Source: Rodentibacter myodis
Lineage (GTDB): Bacteria > Pseudomonadota > Gammaproteobacteria > Enterobacterales > Pasteurellaceae
Direction: 5' to 3'
DNA: 64,000 bases
NCBI RefSeq assembly: GCF_001999305.1
Contig: NZ_MLHQ01000015.1
Location: forward strand, 47,833-111,832
Shown in pieces: positions 41,550 through 54,183 of the stretch. A model generated the notes under the pieces. It saw only the letters and a program-made list of their open reading frames with translations. It was not told where the DNA came from and searched no databases. How positions within the stretch are numbered: position 1 is the stretch's first letter; each line of letters starts with the position of its first letter. Position numbers and translations under genes: made by a program.

Positions 41550-41578
41550 TTGATTTGCCTAGGGCATTATGCTATATT
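41550..41578 (+). promoter_or_regulatory. spc operon promoter
   Basis: TTGATT (41550-41555), 17-bp spacer, TATATT (41573-41578). It lies between tusB and rplN and gives the spc operon its own start. Confidence 0.75.
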
Positions 41579-41581
41579 CCG

Positions 41582-41636
41582 CACCCTCTTACATCTATCT
41601 TATGTAAGTAGGTTCGTCCCGAAAGGGTGTTTTTTT
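41582..41636 (+). promoter_or_regulatory. Terminator-like leader structure before rplN (candidate attenuator)
   Basis: CACCCT (41582-41587) can pair with AGGGTG (41624-41629), which is followed directly by seven T. Inside it sits a second stem, CTTACAT (41588-41594) with ATGTAAG (41602-41608). The structure begins within a few bases of the predicted transcription start, so it is a candidate attenuator of the ribosomal operon. Confidence 0.5.
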
Positions 41637-41644
41637 AAACTTAA

Positions 41645-42028
<384 letters not shown>

Positions 42029-42041
42029 GGAGAAGTGAGAA

Positions 42042-42353
42042 ATGGCTGCAAAAATTCGTCAAAACGATGAAGTAATTGTGCTTGCCGGTAAAGATAAAGG
42101 CAAGCGTGGTAAGGTAACTAAAGTGTTACCAAATGGTAAAGTGTTTGTTGAAGGTGTCAACATTATCACTAAACACGAAAAACCGGTTCCTGCATTAGGT
42201 AAAGCCGGCGGTTTAGTGAAAAAAGAAGCGGCAATTGATGCTTCAAATGTTGCAATTTTCAACCCGAAAACAAACAAAGCTGACCGTGTAGGTTTTAGAT
42301 TTGAAGACGGCAAAAAAGTCCGTTTCTTTAAATCTAACAATGAAATTATCTAA
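42042..42353 (+). CDS. rplX: 50S ribosomal protein L24 (uL24)
   Basis: 103 aa, assembly-initiating protein near the exit tunnel. KOW motif at the N-terminus ([20 protein letters not shown]). 13 nt after rplN. Confidence 0.99.
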   Translation: MAAKIRQNDEVIVLAGKDKGKRGKVTKVLPNGKVFVEGVNIITKHEKPVPALGKAGGLVKKEAAIDASNVAIFNPKTNKADRVGFRFEDGKKVRFFKSNNEII

Positions 42354-42370
42354 CAAACTGGAGTAATGCG

Positions 42371-43227
<857 letters not shown>

Positions 43228-43262
43228 TAACCACTTTATTTTGGAATCGGAGAAAAAGTACA

Positions 43263-43655
43263 ATGAGTATGCAAGATCCAATCGCAGATATGTTGACCCG
43301 TATTCGTAACGGTCAAGCTGCGAACAAAGTTGCGATCAGTATGCCTTCATCCAAGCTAAAAGTGGCAATCGCCAATGTATTAGCTGCTGAAGGTTATATC
43401 GAAAGCGTTAAAGTTTTAGAAGGTGTAAAACCTGAATTGGAAATTACTTTAAAATATTTCCAGGGCAAACCGGTTGTAGAAAGTATCCAACGTGTAAGCC
43501 GTCCCGGTCTTCGTATTTACAAACGTAAAGATGAATTACCAAAAGTTATGGGCGGTTTAGGTGTTGCTGTTGTTTCTACATCTAAAGGTGTTATGACTGA
43601 CCGTGCAGCTCGTCAAGCGGGCCTAGGCGGTGAGATCATCTGTTATGTAGCTTAA
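43263..43655 (+). CDS. rpsH: 30S ribosomal protein S8 (uS8)
   Basis: 130 aa, primary 16S binder in the central domain and, in E. coli, the translational repressor of the spc operon. Signatures [18 protein letters not shown] and the C-terminal [21 protein letters not shown]. Confidence 0.99.
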   Translation: MSMQDPIADMLTRIRNGQAANKVAISMPSSKLKVAIANVLAAEGYIESVKVLEGVKPELEITLKYFQGKPVVESIQRVSRPGLRIYKRKDELPKVMGGLGVAVVSTSKGVMTDRAARQAGLGGEIICYVA

Positions 43656-43670
43656 TAGAGAGGTAGGAAA

Positions 43671-44204
43671 ATGTCTCGTGTTGCAAAAGCACCTGTTAAT
43701 ATTCCTGCCGGCGTTGATGTTAAACTCGACGGTCAGCTATTAACAGTAAAAGGTAAAAATGGCGAGTTATCTCGCACAATTCATAACTCAGTTGAAGTTA
43801 AACACGATAACGGTCAACTAACTTTCTCACCTCGTGAAGGTTTTGTTGAAGCAAATGCACAATCAGGTACAGCACGTGCGTTGATTAATGCAATGGTTAT
43901 CGGCGTTACAGAAGGCTTCACGAAGAAATTAGTATTAGTCGGTGTTGGTTACAGAGCTCAACTTAAAGGCAATGTTGTTGCATTAAGTTTAGGTTACTCT
44001 CACCCGGTTGAGCATACTTTACCGGCAGGTATTACTGCTGAATGCCCTTCTCAAACCGAGATTGTATTGAAAGGTGCAGATAAACAGTTAATCGGTCAAG
44101 TTGCAGCAGATATTCGTGCTTATCGCCGTCCTGAGCCTTATAAAGGTAAAGGGGTACGTTACTCTGATGAAGTAGTACGTATTAAAGAGGCTAAGAAGAA
44201 ATAA
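43671..44204 (+). CDS. rplF: 50S ribosomal protein L6 (uL6)
   Basis: 177 aa, two similar domains, near the factor-binding site at the base of the L7/L12 stalk. C-terminal signature [28 protein letters not shown] upstream. Confidence 0.99.
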   Translation: MSRVAKAPVNIPAGVDVKLDGQLLTVKGKNGELSRTIHNSVEVKHDNGQLTFSPREGFVEANAQSGTARALINAMVIGVTEGFTKKLVLVGVGYRAQLKGNVVALSLGYSHPVEHTLPAGITAECPSQTEIVLKGADKQLIGQVAADIRAYRRPEPYKGKGVRYSDEVVRIKEAKKK

Positions 44205-44217
44205 TTAAGGTAACACT

Positions 44218-44571
44218 ATGGATAAGAAATCAGCTCGTATCCGTCGTGCAGCTCGTGCACGTCATATGATGAGAGAGCAGGGTGTAACCCGTTTGGTTAT
44301 TCACCGTACTCCACGTCATATCTATGCACAAGTTATTGCACCAAACGGTTCAGAAGTGCTTGCCGCTGCTTCAACTGTTGAGAAAGCAATTCGTGAGCAA
44401 GTAAAATACACCGGCAACAAAGATGCCGCTGCAGTAGTTGGAAAAACCGTTGCAGAACGTGCATTAGCAAAAGGTATTCAAGCGGTTGCGTTTGATCGTT
44501 CCGGTTTTAAATATCATGGTCGTGTCCAAACTTTAGCGGACGCTGCTCGTGAAGCTGGTCTACAGTTCTAA
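44218..44571 (+). CDS. rplR: 50S ribosomal protein L18 (uL18)
   Basis: 117 aa, carries 5S rRNA into the large subunit with L5. Basic N-terminus [20 protein letters not shown] and C-terminal [24 protein letters not shown]. Confidence 0.99.
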   Translation: MDKKSARIRRAARARHMMREQGVTRLVIHRTPRHIYAQVIAPNGSEVLAAASTVEKAIREQVKYTGNKDAAAVVGKTVAERALAKGIQAVAFDRSGFKYHGRVQTLADAAREAGLQF

Positions 44572-44579
44572 TGAGGTAA

Positions 44580-45086
<507 letters not shown>

Positions 45087-45092
45087 TTTATT

Positions 45093-45272
45093 ATGGCTAA
45101 AACTATTAAAGTAACACAAGTTCGTAGCGCAATTGCTCGTTTACCGAAGCATAAAGCTACCTTGCGTGGTCTTGGTCTTCGCCATATGCACCACACTGTT
45201 GAGTTAATTGATACGCCTGCAGTACGTGGTATGATTAACCAAGTTTCATACATGGTTAAAGTGGAGGAGTAA
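45093..45272 (+). CDS. rpmD: 50S ribosomal protein L30 (uL30)
   Basis: 59 aa, short gene between rpsE and rplO. Reads [20 protein letters not shown] and later [20 protein letters not shown], the bacterial L30 pattern. Starts 6 nt after rpsE and ends 3 nt before rplO. Confidence 0.98.
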   Translation: MAKTIKVTQVRSAIARLPKHKATLRGLGLRHMHHTVELIDTPAVRGMINQVSYMVKVEE

Positions 45273-45275
45273 GAG

Positions 45276-45710
45276 ATGCGTTTAAATACTCTATCTCCGG
45301 CTGAAGGTGCGAAGCATAGTGCTAAACGCCTTGGCCGTGGTATTGGTTCAGGATTAGGCAAGACTGGTGGTCGTGGCCATAAAGGTCAAAAATCTCGTAC
45401 TGGAGGCGGTGTTCGTCGCGGTTTCGAGGGTGGTCAAATGCCTTTATACCGTCGTTTACCGAAATTTGGTTTTACATCAATGAAGGCTGCTGTAACAGCA
45501 GAAGTTCGTTTGAATGAATTAACTAAAGTAGAAGGTAATGTGGTAACTTTAGAAACCTTAAAAGCAGCGAATGTTTTAACTAAAGATATTCAATTTGCTA
45601 AAGTTATTTTGGCTGGTGAAGTGAAGTCTGCAGTTACAGTTCGTGGTCTAGGCGTGACTAAAGGCGCAAAAGCAGCTATTGAAGCTGCTGGCGGTTCAGT
45701 TGAGGAATAA
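45276..45710 (+). CDS. rplO: 50S ribosomal protein L15 (uL15)
   Basis: 144 aa. Gly-rich basic N-terminus ([24 protein letters not shown]) that threads into 23S rRNA, and a globular C-terminus. GGAGG lies inside the end of rpmD. Precedes secY by 7 nt, as usual. Confidence 0.99.
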   Translation: MRLNTLSPAEGAKHSAKRLGRGIGSGLGKTGGRGHKGQKSRTGGGVRRGFEGGQMPLYRRLPKFGFTSMKAAVTAEVRLNELTKVEGNVVTLETLKAANVLTKDIQFAKVILAGEVKSAVTVRGLGVTKGAKAAIEAAGGSVEE

Positions 45711-45717
45711 TTAGCAG

Positions 45718-47043
45718 ATGGCTAAACAACCAGGTTATCAAACCAGAAGTACTAATAGTGGTAAAAGTGAACTGAGAAGTAGATTACTTTTTGTTTTGGG
45801 TGCACTGATTATTTATCGTATTGGTTCCTTTATTCCGGTTCCTGGTATTGATGCAGCCGTACTTGCGCAATTAGTTGAACAGCAAAAAGGCACCATCATT
45901 GATATGTTTAATATGTTCTCTGGTGGTGCATTAAGCCGAGCTTCAATTCTCGCATTAGGTATTATGCCATACATCTCGGCATCTATTGTGATTCAGTTGT
46001 TAGCAACGGTTTCCCCTGCATTAGCTGAGTTGAAGAAGGAAGGTGCGGCAGGTCAAAGAAAAATTACAAAGTATACACGTTATGCTACTGTGGTTTTTGC
46101 GACGATCCAAGCTGTTGCTATTTCTACAGGTTTACCAAATATGCTACCTGGACTGGTTCCAAATGCGGGATTCAGTTTTTATTTTACTTCTGTAGTAAGT
46201 CTAGTAACCGGTACTGTGTTTCTGATGTGGTTAGGTGAACAAATTACAGAAAGAGGAATTGGAAATGGTATTTCAATTCTTGTTTTTGGTGGTATTGTGG
46301 CCGGTTTACCTTCAGCAATATTGCAAACAATTGAACAGGCTCGTCAAGGGCAAATGCATCCATTGGTTCTTTTACTGATTGCTGCGATTGTTTTTGCAGT
46401 GACTTATTTTGTTGTTTTCGTAGAAAGAGGACAACGTCGGATTAGAATTGAGTATGCTAAACGTCAACAAGGTCGTCAGATTTTAGGTGGACACTCAACA
46501 CACTTACCATTAAAAGTTAATATGGCAAATGTAATGCCTGCAATTTTTGCTTCAAGCATTATTTTATTTCCGGCTACGTTAACGCAATGGTTTGGTCAAA
46601 ATGATAAATTTGAATGGTTAAATAATTTATCAATGTTGTTGAATCCCGGACAGCCTTTGTATTTACTTGTTTATGCAATAGCAATTATCTTCTTCAGTTT
46701 CTTCTATACGGGGATGCAGTATAACCCGCGTGATACGGCAGATAATTTAAAGAAATCTGGTGCATTTATTCCAGGAATTAGACCGGGTGAACAAACATCT
46801 CGTTACATTGATAAAGTAATGACTCGCCTAACTTTGATTGGTGGTCTTTATGTAACGTTTGTGTGTTTAGTCCCTTATATTATGACATCGGCTTGGGATG
46901 TGAAGTTTTATTTCGGTGGTACATCTCTTTTAATCGTTGTCGTTGTAATTATGGATTTCATCGTGCAAGTTCAGAGTCACTTAATGTCGTCTCAATATGA
47001 ATCTGCGTTGAAAAAAGCAAACCTTAAGGGTTTAGGACAGTAA
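45718..47043 (+). CDS. secY: Preprotein translocase channel subunit SecY
   Basis: Forms the SecYEG protein-conducting channel of the inner membrane. 441 aa with ten predicted membrane spans. Signatures GIDAAVLAQ, the plug region [25 protein letters not shown], and the cytosolic loop [19 protein letters not shown]. Encoded in the spc operon between rplO and rpmJ. Confidence 0.99.
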   Translation: MAKQPGYQTRSTNSGKSELRSRLLFVLGALIIYRIGSFIPVPGIDAAVLAQLVEQQKGTIIDMFNMFSGGALSRASILALGIMPYISASIVIQLLATVSPALAELKKEGAAGQRKITKYTRYATVVFATIQAVAISTGLPNMLPGLVPNAGFSFYFTSVVSLVTGTVFLMWLGEQITERGIGNGISILVFGGIVAGLPSAILQTIEQARQGQMHPLVLLLIAAIVFAVTYFVVFVERGQRRIRIEYAKRQQGRQILGGHSTHLPLKVNMANVMPAIFASSIILFPATLTQWFGQNDKFEWLNNLSMLLNPGQPLYLLVYAIAIIFFSFFYTGMQYNPRDTADNLKKSGAFIPGIRPGEQTSRYIDKVMTRLTLIGGLYVTFVCLVPYIMTSAWDVKFYFGGTSLLIVVVVIMDFIVQVQSHLMSSQYESALKKANLKGLGQ

Positions 47044-47072
47044 TTGTCCATCTAACATAGAAAGGATAAGCA

Positions 47073-47186
47073 ATGAAAGTTCGTGCTTCCGTAAAGAAAA
47101 TGTGTCGTAACTGTAAAATTGTTAAACGTGAAGGTGTTGTGCGTGTATTATGCAGTGACCCTAAACATAAACAACGTCAAGGTTAA
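47073..47186 (+). CDS. rpmJ: 50S ribosomal protein L36 (bL36), zinc form
   Basis: 37 aa, [20 protein letters not shown] then [13 protein letters not shown]. Three Cys and one His make the zinc site, so it is the C-plus form. AAGGAT ribosome site upstream. Last gene of the spc operon. Confidence 0.98.
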
Positions 47187-47213
47187 TTGATAATTTTCTT
47201 GCAAAGAACCAGT

Positions 47214-47232
47214 TGAGCAGTTATACTGCTCA
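47214..47232 (+). other. Hairpin between spc and alpha operons
   Basis: TGAGCAG-TTATA-CTGCTCA, a perfect 7-bp stem in the 137-nt rpmJ-rpsM gap. No T run follows, so it may be a pause, processing or weak termination signal. A second small stem (GAAAA-CGGGC-TTTTC) lies near 47270-47286, in the region where S4 binds alpha-operon mRNA in E. coli. Confidence 0.5.
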
Positions 47233-47323
47233 GCTCATTTATGTCCTTGGCATTCTGTTTGAGTATCCTGAAAACGGGCTTTTCAAGATCAGTTTGCCAA
47301 TTAATTAAAAATAGGAGTGCATA

Positions 47324-47680
47324 GTGGCCCGTATTGCAGGCATTAACATTCCTGATCATAAACATACTGTAATTGCGTTAACTGCAATTTATGGTATCGG
47401 TAAGACTCGTTCAAAAGCTATCTGTGCTGCTGCGGGTATTGCTGAAGATGTCAAGATCAGAGAATTGTCTGAAGAGCAGATTGACAAACTGCGTGACGAA
47501 GTTGGTAAATTTACCGTTGAGGGTGACTTACGTCGTGAAGTGACACTAAACATCAAACGTCTATTAGACTTAGGTTGTTACCGTGGTTTACGTCATCGTC
47601 GTAGTTTACCGGTACGTGGTCAACGTACTAAAACTAATGCGCGTACCCGTAAGGGTCCTCGTAAGCCGATCAAAAAATAG
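47324..47680 (+). CDS. rpsM: 30S ribosomal protein S13 (uS13)
   Basis: 118 aa, head protein contacting P-site tRNA and L5. It starts at GTG after AGGAG. Signatures [18 protein letters not shown] and [25 protein letters not shown]. First gene of the alpha operon. Confidence 0.99.
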   Translation: MARIAGINIPDHKHTVIALTAIYGIGKTRSKAICAAAGIAEDVKIRELSEEQIDKLRDEVGKFTVEGDLRREVTLNIKRLLDLGCYRGLRHRRSLPVRGQRTKTNARTRKGPRKPIKK

Positions 47681-47689
47681 TCGGGGTAA

Positions 47690-48082
<393 letters not shown>

Positions 48083-48111
48083 TGGCGTAATAGGATAGTT
48101 GGAGAAAGAAA

Positions 48112-48732
48112 ATGGCAAGATATTTGGGTCCTAAACTCAAGCTCAGCCGTCGTGAAGGCACTGATTTATTCCTTAAATCAGGCGTGCGTGCGATTGATTC
48201 AAAATGTAAAATTGATACAGCACCAGGTCAACATGGGGCTCGTAAACCGCGTTTGTCTGACTATGGTAGTCAATTACGTGAAAAACAAAAAGTTCGTCGT
48301 ATCTATGGTATTTTAGAGCGTCAATTCCGTAACTACTATAAAGAAGCAAACCGTTTAAAAGGTAACACCGGTGAGAATCTACTTGTGTTACTAGAAGGTA
48401 GATTGGATAACGTTGTTTATCGCATGGGATTTGCTGCAACTCGTGCAGAGGCTCGTCAATTAGTGAGTCATAAAGCGATTGTTGTAAATGGTCGTGTTGT
48501 TAACATTCCATCTTTCCAAGTTTCAGTTAATGATGTTATTGCTGTTCGTGAGAAATCCAAAAAACAAGCACGTATTAAAGCATCTTTAGAATTAGCAGAA
48601 CAAAGAGAAAAACCAACTTGGTTGGAAGTTGATTCTGCAAAAATGGAAGGTGTGTTTAAGCGTGTTCCTGAGCGTTCTGATTTATCAGCAGACATTAACG
48701 AACATCTGATCGTTGAGCTTTACTCTAAATAA
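48112..48732 (+). CDS. rpsD: 30S ribosomal protein S4 (uS4)
   Basis: 206 aa, primary assembly protein of the 5' domain and, in E. coli, the translational repressor of the alpha operon. S4 RNA-binding domain visible as [30 protein letters not shown]. Zinc-less form. Confidence 0.99.
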   Translation: MARYLGPKLKLSRREGTDLFLKSGVRAIDSKCKIDTAPGQHGARKPRLSDYGSQLREKQKVRRIYGILERQFRNYYKEANRLKGNTGENLLVLLEGRLDNVVYRMGFAATRAEARQLVSHKAIVVNGRVVNIPSFQVSVNDVIAVREKSKKQARIKASLELAEQREKPTWLEVDSAKMEGVFKRVPERSDLSADINEHLIVELYSK

Positions 48733-48763
48733 TAGTTAAGCTTAAAACTAGAGAGAGGATAAA

Positions 48764-49747
48764 ATGCAGGGTTCTGTTACAGAATTTTTAAAACCACGCT
48801 TAGTAGATATTGAGCAAATTAGCCCAACTCATGCTAAGGTGATCCTTGAACCGTTAGAACGTGGCTTTGGTCATACTTTAGGTAATGCATTACGTCGTAT
48901 CCTTCTATCTTCAATGCCGGGTTGTGCGGTAACTGAAGTTGAGATTGAAGGTGTATTGCATGAATACAGTAGTAAGGAAGGTATTCACGAAGATATTCAA
49001 GATGTCCTTTTAAACCTTAAAGGTCTAGCGGTTAAAGTACAGAATAAAAATGATGTTATTCTGACGCTAAATAAATCTGGAATTGGCCCTGTTGTTGCAG
49101 CGGACATCGTTCACGATGACGATGTTGAAATTGTAAATCCGGATCACGTAATTTGTCATCTAACGGATGAAAACGTATCTATTAATATGCGTATTCGTGT
49201 CCAAAGAGGTAGAGGATATGTTCCGGCTTCAGCCCGTACTCAAGAAGATGAGCGTCCTATTGGTCGTTTACTTGTAGATGCTTGTTACAGCCCTGTCGAA
49301 CGCATTTCCTATAATGTTTTGGCAGCACGTGTTGAACAGCGTACAGACTTAGATAAATTGGTTATTGAGTTAGAGACAAACGGTACGTTGGATCCTGAAG
49401 AAGCAATTCGTCGTGCAGCAACAATCTTAGCAGAGCAACTTGATGCATTCGTTGATTTGCGTGATGTTCGTCAACCAGAAGTCAAGGAAGAAAAACCGGA
49501 GTTTGATCCGATTTTATTACGTCCTGTTGATGACTTAGAGTTGACAGTTCGTTCTGCTAACTGTTTGAAAGCAGAAACAATTCACTATATCGGTGACTTA
49601 GTTCAACGTACAGAAGTTGAGTTATTAAAAACACCTAATCTTGGTAAGAAATCGCTTACTGAAATTAAGGATGTGCTTGCTTCTAGAGGCTTGTCACTTG
49701 GTATGCGCCTTGAAAATTGGCCACCAGCAAGTATTGCTGAAGACTAG
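48764..49747 (+). CDS. rpoA: RNA polymerase alpha subunit
   Basis: 327 aa. N-terminal dimerisation domain ([26 protein letters not shown]), flexible linker near 235-250, and C-terminal domain contacting UP elements and activators ([39 protein letters not shown]). Between rpsD and rplQ. Confidence 0.99.
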   Translation: MQGSVTEFLKPRLVDIEQISPTHAKVILEPLERGFGHTLGNALRRILLSSMPGCAVTEVEIEGVLHEYSSKEGIHEDIQDVLLNLKGLAVKVQNKNDVILTLNKSGIGPVVAADIVHDDDVEIVNPDHVICHLTDENVSINMRIRVQRGRGYVPASARTQEDERPIGRLLVDACYSPVERISYNVLAARVEQRTDLDKLVIELETNGTLDPEEAIRRAATILAEQLDAFVDLRDVRQPEVKEEKPEFDPILLRPVDDLELTVRSANCLKAETIHYIGDLVQRTEVELLKTPNLGKKSLTEIKDVLASRGLSLGMRLENWPPASIAED

Positions 49748-49763
49748 TTTGGTCATAGGTTAA

Positions 49764-50168
<405 letters not shown>

Positions 50169-50184
50169 TTATTTATAAAAAAAT

Positions 50185-50216
50185 AAAAGCCAATAGTTGT
50201 TACTATTGGCTTTTTT
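50185..50216 (+). terminator. Terminator of the alpha operon
   Basis: AAAAGCCAATAG-TTGTTA-CTATTGGCTTTT, a perfect 12-bp stem followed by further T. Confidence 0.95.
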
Positions 50217-50228
50217 ATTGATTATTGC

Positions 50229-50288
50229 TTTTCCTTTTCCTTTTCCTTTTCCTTTTCCTTTTCCTTTTCCTTTTCCTTTTCCTTTTCC
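50229..50288. repeat. Hexanucleotide tandem repeat, 10 x TTTTCC
   Basis: Ten perfect TTTTCC units (GGAAAA on the other strand), then a partial TTCC, between the rplQ terminator and the convergent metQ terminator. No start codon leads an open frame into it on either strand. The remaining gap to 50448 is AT-rich with nothing recognisable. Confidence 0.95.
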
Positions 50289-50448
50289 TTCCAGCTTGCC
50301 CTTAATTGAAATTAGGAAATCTCAATGTAAAAAACGATAGTGAACCTATTTAAATTTCATTGTTAATTTCTACGCTAACTTTAAAATTATGCCTAATGAT
50401 CTCATTGTGAATATAAGCTACCTTTAAATAGTCATTAGGTGTCGTATC

Positions 50449-50493
50449 CAAAAATTAAGCCCCTAATTAGTTAATCACTAACTAGGGGCTTAA
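50449..50493 (-). terminator. Terminator of metNIQ
   Basis: TTAAGCCCCTA and TAGGGGCTTAA form the outer stem, with TTAGT/ACTAA inside; read leftwards it is followed by a T-rich run. Confidence 0.88.
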
Positions 50494-50521
50494 TATGAAA
50501 AGATCTAAAGTGCGGTTGAAA

Positions 50522-51340
50522 TTACCAGCCTTTTACAACACCGTCTTTAAAGTGTTTTTTTGCTTCTTCATATACTTCTTCTGTTTGATATGCTTTCACA
50601 AAATCTTGGATTGCTTTGCTATCTTTATTATCCGTACGGGCAACAATGATATTTACATATGGGGAATCTTTGTCTTCCACAAAAACGCCATTGTCTTGAG
50701 CATTTAAGCCTACCTGACCCGCATAAGTATTATTGACTACGGCTAAATCCACATCATCCAATGCACGCGCGGCAACAGAAGTATCGACTTCTGAAATTTT
50801 CAGATTTTTAGGATTTTCAGCAATGTCTAATACGGTTGAAAGCAGATTATTAGCATCTTTTAATTTAATTAGCCCTTGTTTTTCAAGAAGAATCAATGCG
50901 CGACCACGATTGCTCGGATCATTTGGAACAACCACTTTTGCCCCTTCTTGTAATTCATTTACATTCTTGATTTTTTTAGAATAGCCGGCTAATGGATAGA
51001 CGAAAGTATTGCCGACAATCACTAAATTATCGAGATTTTTTGCTTTCGCATCTTCGTCTAAATAAGGTTTGTGTTGCATTGCGTTGGCATCTAAATCGCC
51101 TTTAGATACGGCTGTATTTGGTAAGGCATAATCATTGAAAAGAACAAACTCAACATTCAAGTTGTATTTATCCTTGGCGACTTTCGCTGCTGTTTCTGCG
51201 ACTTGATGCTCAGGGCCTGCCATTACACCCACTTTAATTGAAGTTGAGCCAGCCGTCTCAGTTTTTTTGTCATCTTTACAACCTGTTAAAACAAGCGCTG
51301 AGGCAATAGCCGTGATTGCGAATAAATTTTTTAGTTTCAT
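50522..51340 (-). CDS. metQ: Methionine ABC transporter substrate-binding lipoprotein
   Basis: 272 aa NlpA/MetQ family. Lipoprotein signal MKLKNLFAITAIASALVLTGC (Cys about residue 21 is lipidated). Body signatures IKVGVMAGPEHQVAETAAKVAKD, VPNDPSNRGRALILLEKQGLI and NIIVARTDNKDSKAI. Captures D/L-methionine at the membrane for MetNI. Third gene of metNIQ. Confidence 0.97.
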   Translation of the reverse strand: MKLKNLFAITAIASALVLTGCKDDKKTETAGSTSIKVGVMAGPEHQVAETAAKVAKDKYNLNVEFVLFNDYALPNTAVSKGDLDANAMQHKPYLDEDAKAKNLDNLVIVGNTFVYPLAGYSKKIKNVNELQEGAKVVVPNDPSNRGRALILLEKQGLIKLKDANNLLSTVLDIAENPKNLKISEVDTSVAARALDDVDLAVVNNTYAGQVGLNAQDNGVFVEDKDSPYVNIIVARTDNKDSKAIQDFVKAYQTEEVYEEAKKHFKDGVVKGW

Positions 51341-51370
51341 AATGTTTCCTTGTGTGAGTTTAAGAAATGA

Positions 51371-52063
51371 TTAACGATGATCAACCCGTTTCGCAAGGGT
51401 ATCACCAAGTTTTTGGCTAATCATTACAATTGCAACAATCACAATGGTAGCCGCCCAAGTTACGTAAGGCATATTACGATATACACCGTAGTTAATCGCC
51501 AAACTGCCTAATCCGCCACCACCTTGCGTCCCTGCCATTGCGGTGTAACCGATTAACGTCACAAAAGTAAGTGTGATAGCATTGATGATGGTTGGTAGCG
51601 ATTCAGGTAAATAGAATTTACGAATAATTTGCCAATGGGTTGCGCCCATTGCTTTGGCAGTTTCGGTTAGTCCGGCGGGAATTTCAAAAAGTGCATTACT
51701 GGTTAATCTGGCAAAGAAAGGGGTTGCCGCCGCACTTAATGAAACAATTGCTGCATTAGAACCAATACTTCCGCCCGGTAACAGCCAGCTGGTTAATGGA
51801 ATGAGTGCCAATAACAAAATGATGTAAGGAATAGAACGACCAATATTAATAATAATATTTAAAAAGGCGTTAAGTTTCTTATTTTCTAATATTGCCCTTT
51901 TATTTGTTAAAAATGTTAAAAAACCGATGGGTAACCCGAGCAATACCGCAATTAAGGTTGAAAGGACCGACATATACACCGTTTCAAGGGTAGAAACCGC
52001 GAGAAGGCTTGCAAATCGGTCCGGAAATTGATGACCAAGCATTGTCAATAAATCATTGAACAT
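51371..52063 (-). CDS. metI: Methionine ABC transporter permease
   Basis: 230 aa, about five membrane spans. The EAA coupling loop reads [29 protein letters not shown] 9 nt upstream favours ATG 52063 ([13 protein letters not shown]) over the longer frame from 52087. Overlaps the end of metN by 11 nt. Confidence 0.96.
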   Translation of the reverse strand: MFNDLLTMLGHQFPDRFASLLAVSTLETVYMSVLSTLIAVLLGLPIGFLTFLTNKRAILENKKLNAFLNIIINIGRSIPYIILLLALIPLTSWLLPGGSIGSNAAIVSLSAAATPFFARLTSNALFEIPAGLTETAKAMGATHWQIIRKFYLPESLPTIINAITLTFVTLIGYTAMAGTQGGGGLGSLAINYGVYRNMPYVTWAATIVIVAIVMISQKLGDTLAKRVDHR

Positions 52064-53090
52064 AACCGAGAACCTCCACGCGTACATTGTTTTCCATTAA
52101 ATAAATTTTAGTTTGAGTGATGGCATCTTCATCACCTTCCACCTCTGCAATGGTATAGCCAAATTTCACTCCACCGGCATAGTCAATTTGTGAAGTAAGA
52201 ATACTGAGTTCCACGCCAAATTTTTTGGATGCCTGTGAAAGTAAAGGGGCATCCACGGAGCGACCGGTAAATTCAAATTTAATGATAGGGTAAGCCTTGC
52301 TGTGTTTTGGTGTATCGGTAAGATTGGATAAATATTCATCAGGCAGCGTAATGTGAAATGTTGAACTGATAAATTCTTGTGCCAGTTGAGTTTTCGGATT
52401 CGAGAAAATCTCACCAACCGTACCTTGCTCCACTAAGCGGCCTTTATCAATCACCGCCACCTGATCACAAATTTGTTTCACCACTTCCATTTCGTGTGTG
52501 ATCAGTAAAATGGTGATACCTAAAGTGCGGTTAATTTCTTTTAATAATTTTAGAATGGATTGTGTGGTCGCTGGATCAAGTGCGCTCGTTGCTTCATCGC
52601 ATAACAACACTTTCGGATCGCTTGCCAAGGCACGTGCAATTGCCACGCGTTGTTTTTGACCGCCGGAAAGATTGGACGGATAAGCATCACGTTTATCATT
52701 TAACCCCACGAGAGTTAAAAGTGCGGTTATTTTTTCTTGAATTTTTGCTTTCGGTAAACCTTCTAATTCTAACGGTAATGCCACATTCTCAAAGACAGTG
52801 CGTGAGGTTAATAGGTTGAAATGCTGGAAAATCATCCCGATTTGTCGGCGGGCGCGAATGAGTTCACGATTGGATAATTGGGTGAGGTCGATACCGTCAA
52901 CAACGACAGAACCACTGCTTGGTTTCTCCAACAAATTGACACAACGAATTAACGTACTTTTCCCTGCACCGGATGCGCCAATGACACCACAAATTTGACC
53001 TTTCTCGACTTTTAACGACACGTTATCAAGTGCGGTCAATTTCTTGCCCTGCAGCTCAAAAATCTTCGTAATATTATTTAGCTTAATCAT
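52053..53090 (-). CDS. metN: Methionine ABC transporter ATPase
   Basis: 345 aa. Walker [13 protein letters not shown], signature [15 protein letters not shown], Walker [14 protein letters not shown]-loop LITHEMEVV, and a C-terminal NIL/ACT-type domain (from about residue 270) that binds methionine and inhibits transport. First gene of metNIQ, under a MetJ-type site. Three USS cores lie inside. Confidence 0.98.
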   Translation of the reverse strand: MIKLNNITKIFELQGKKLTALDNVSLKVEKGQICGVIGASGAGKSTLIRCVNLLEKPSSGSVVVDGIDLTQLSNRELIRARRQIGMIFQHFNLLTSRTVFENVALPLELEGLPKAKIQEKITALLTLVGLNDKRDAYPSNLSGGQKQRVAIARALASDPKVLLCDEATSALDPATTQSILKLLKEINRTLGITILLITHEMEVVKQICDQVAVIDKGRLVEQGTVGEIFSNPKTQLAQEFISSTFHITLPDEYLSNLTDTPKHSKAYPIIKFEFTGRSVDAPLLSQASKKFGVELSILTSQIDYAGGVKFGYTIAEVEGDEDAITQTKIYLMENNVRVEVLGYVQ

Positions 53091-53135
53091 ATAAGCCCTT
53101 GTTCTTTATTGCTTTTAAACCTGTTTCGGTATTCT

Positions 53136-53151
53136 AGACGTCTAGATCGCC
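53136..53151. promoter_or_regulatory. MetJ operator (met boxes) of metNIQ
   Basis: AGACGTCT (53136-53143) is a perfect met box, followed in register by AGATCGCC, which keeps half the positions. MetJ binds such tandem 8-mers with S-adenosylmethionine. A further AGACGGAT is at 53179-53186. Site position before metN supports methionine repression. Confidence 0.7.
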
Positions 53152-53284
53152 GTGTCAATATGTTGGGGAATCTTTTTTAGACGGATTAATTATGGGTTAG
53201 TCGTTAGGGGTATAATTGATGAGGCGAAGGAGATGACATTTGGGGAAGATTGCCATATAAGCGATTTATATGGCATTCCATTCC

Positions 53285-54079
53285 CTATGATTTTGTATTT
53301 AATGTTGAGATAGCCTCGGTTAAGTGAACAACCGGATTTTCAGAGAACATAAATTTATCCACATCAATTTCAAAATCATCATTTGCACCATTAAAGAGCA
53401 TTTGTTTAGTGTGTTCAAGGTGTGTCCACATAGCAATTTTAGCGGCTTGTGAGTCTTTATTTTTCAAGGCGTTCAAGATGGCATCGTGTTCTTCACACCA
53501 ACTATCAATCGATTTTGCATCAATATGTTCGTGTAATTTTAACCAATAAGGATTAAGTACCCGTTGACGCCACATTTCTTGCACAATGGTGATTAATGCA
53601 CTATTGCGTGTGATTTGCGCGATTTTTGAATGGAATTTAAAGTCCCATTCTGAATCACGAAACCGATCTTCCTGTCGGGCATTTTTTTGAATTTCCATTA
53701 ACTCAATAATATCTTCTTTTGTGGCTTGACTTGCTGCAAATTCAGCAACAATGGGTTCAACGAGCTGTCTTGCCTGTAGTAACTCGAAAGGCCCACATTC
53801 AGCAAATTCTAAACCACGACTTTGATTTAAATATTCCGTATGCGTTTTCGGAGAGGATGAAATGACGTGAATACCGGAACCTTTTTTCACTTCAACAAAA
53901 CCTTCAACTTCAAGCATAATGATAGCTTCACGAACAACGGTTCGACTAACGTTCATTTCTTCACAAATTAGTCGCTCGGGTGGGAGTTTTTCTCCAACTT
54001 TGTATATTCCTGAAGTAATGCTTTGCTTTAATTTTTGTGCAAGTTGTTGATATAACCTTTGATTATCAGACCATTCCAT
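53285..54079 (-). CDS. GntR/FadR-family regulator, UxuR/ExuR-like
   Basis: 264 aa. N-terminal GntR winged helix ([43 protein letters not shown]) and C-terminal all-helical FCD ligand domain with metal-binding His residues ([24 protein letters not shown]). Closest by eye to UxuR/ExuR. Lies downstream of the TRAP genes and is probably the hexuronate-responsive repressor of both halves of the module. Confidence 0.86.
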   Translation of the reverse strand: MEWSDNQRLYQQLAQKLKQSITSGIYKVGEKLPPERLICEEMNVSRTVVREAIIMLEVEGFVEVKKGSGIHVISSSPKTHTEYLNQSRGLEFAECGPFELLQARQLVEPIVAEFAASQATKEDIIELMEIQKNARQEDRFRDSEWDFKFHSKIAQITRNSALITIVQEMWRQRVLNPYWLKLHEHIDAKSIDSWCEEHDAILNALKNKDSQAAKIAMWTHLEHTKQMLFNGANDDFEIDVDKFMFSENPVVHLTEAISTLNTKS

Positions 54080-54183
54080 AGTTTTTTTTACTGTTAAAAA
54101 TAATGCGAGATTATAACATAGATCTTAATGCTTCTTGTAATACAACTTACCGGGTTTGATAGACCCGGTAAGTTGTGGAGGTA

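Noticed and set aside
50229..50340. Hexamer repeat as part of a phase-variable gene (GAA-AAG frame on the minus strand)
   Set aside because: No start codon leads into the open frame and stops lie close on both sides; the repeat is between two terminators.
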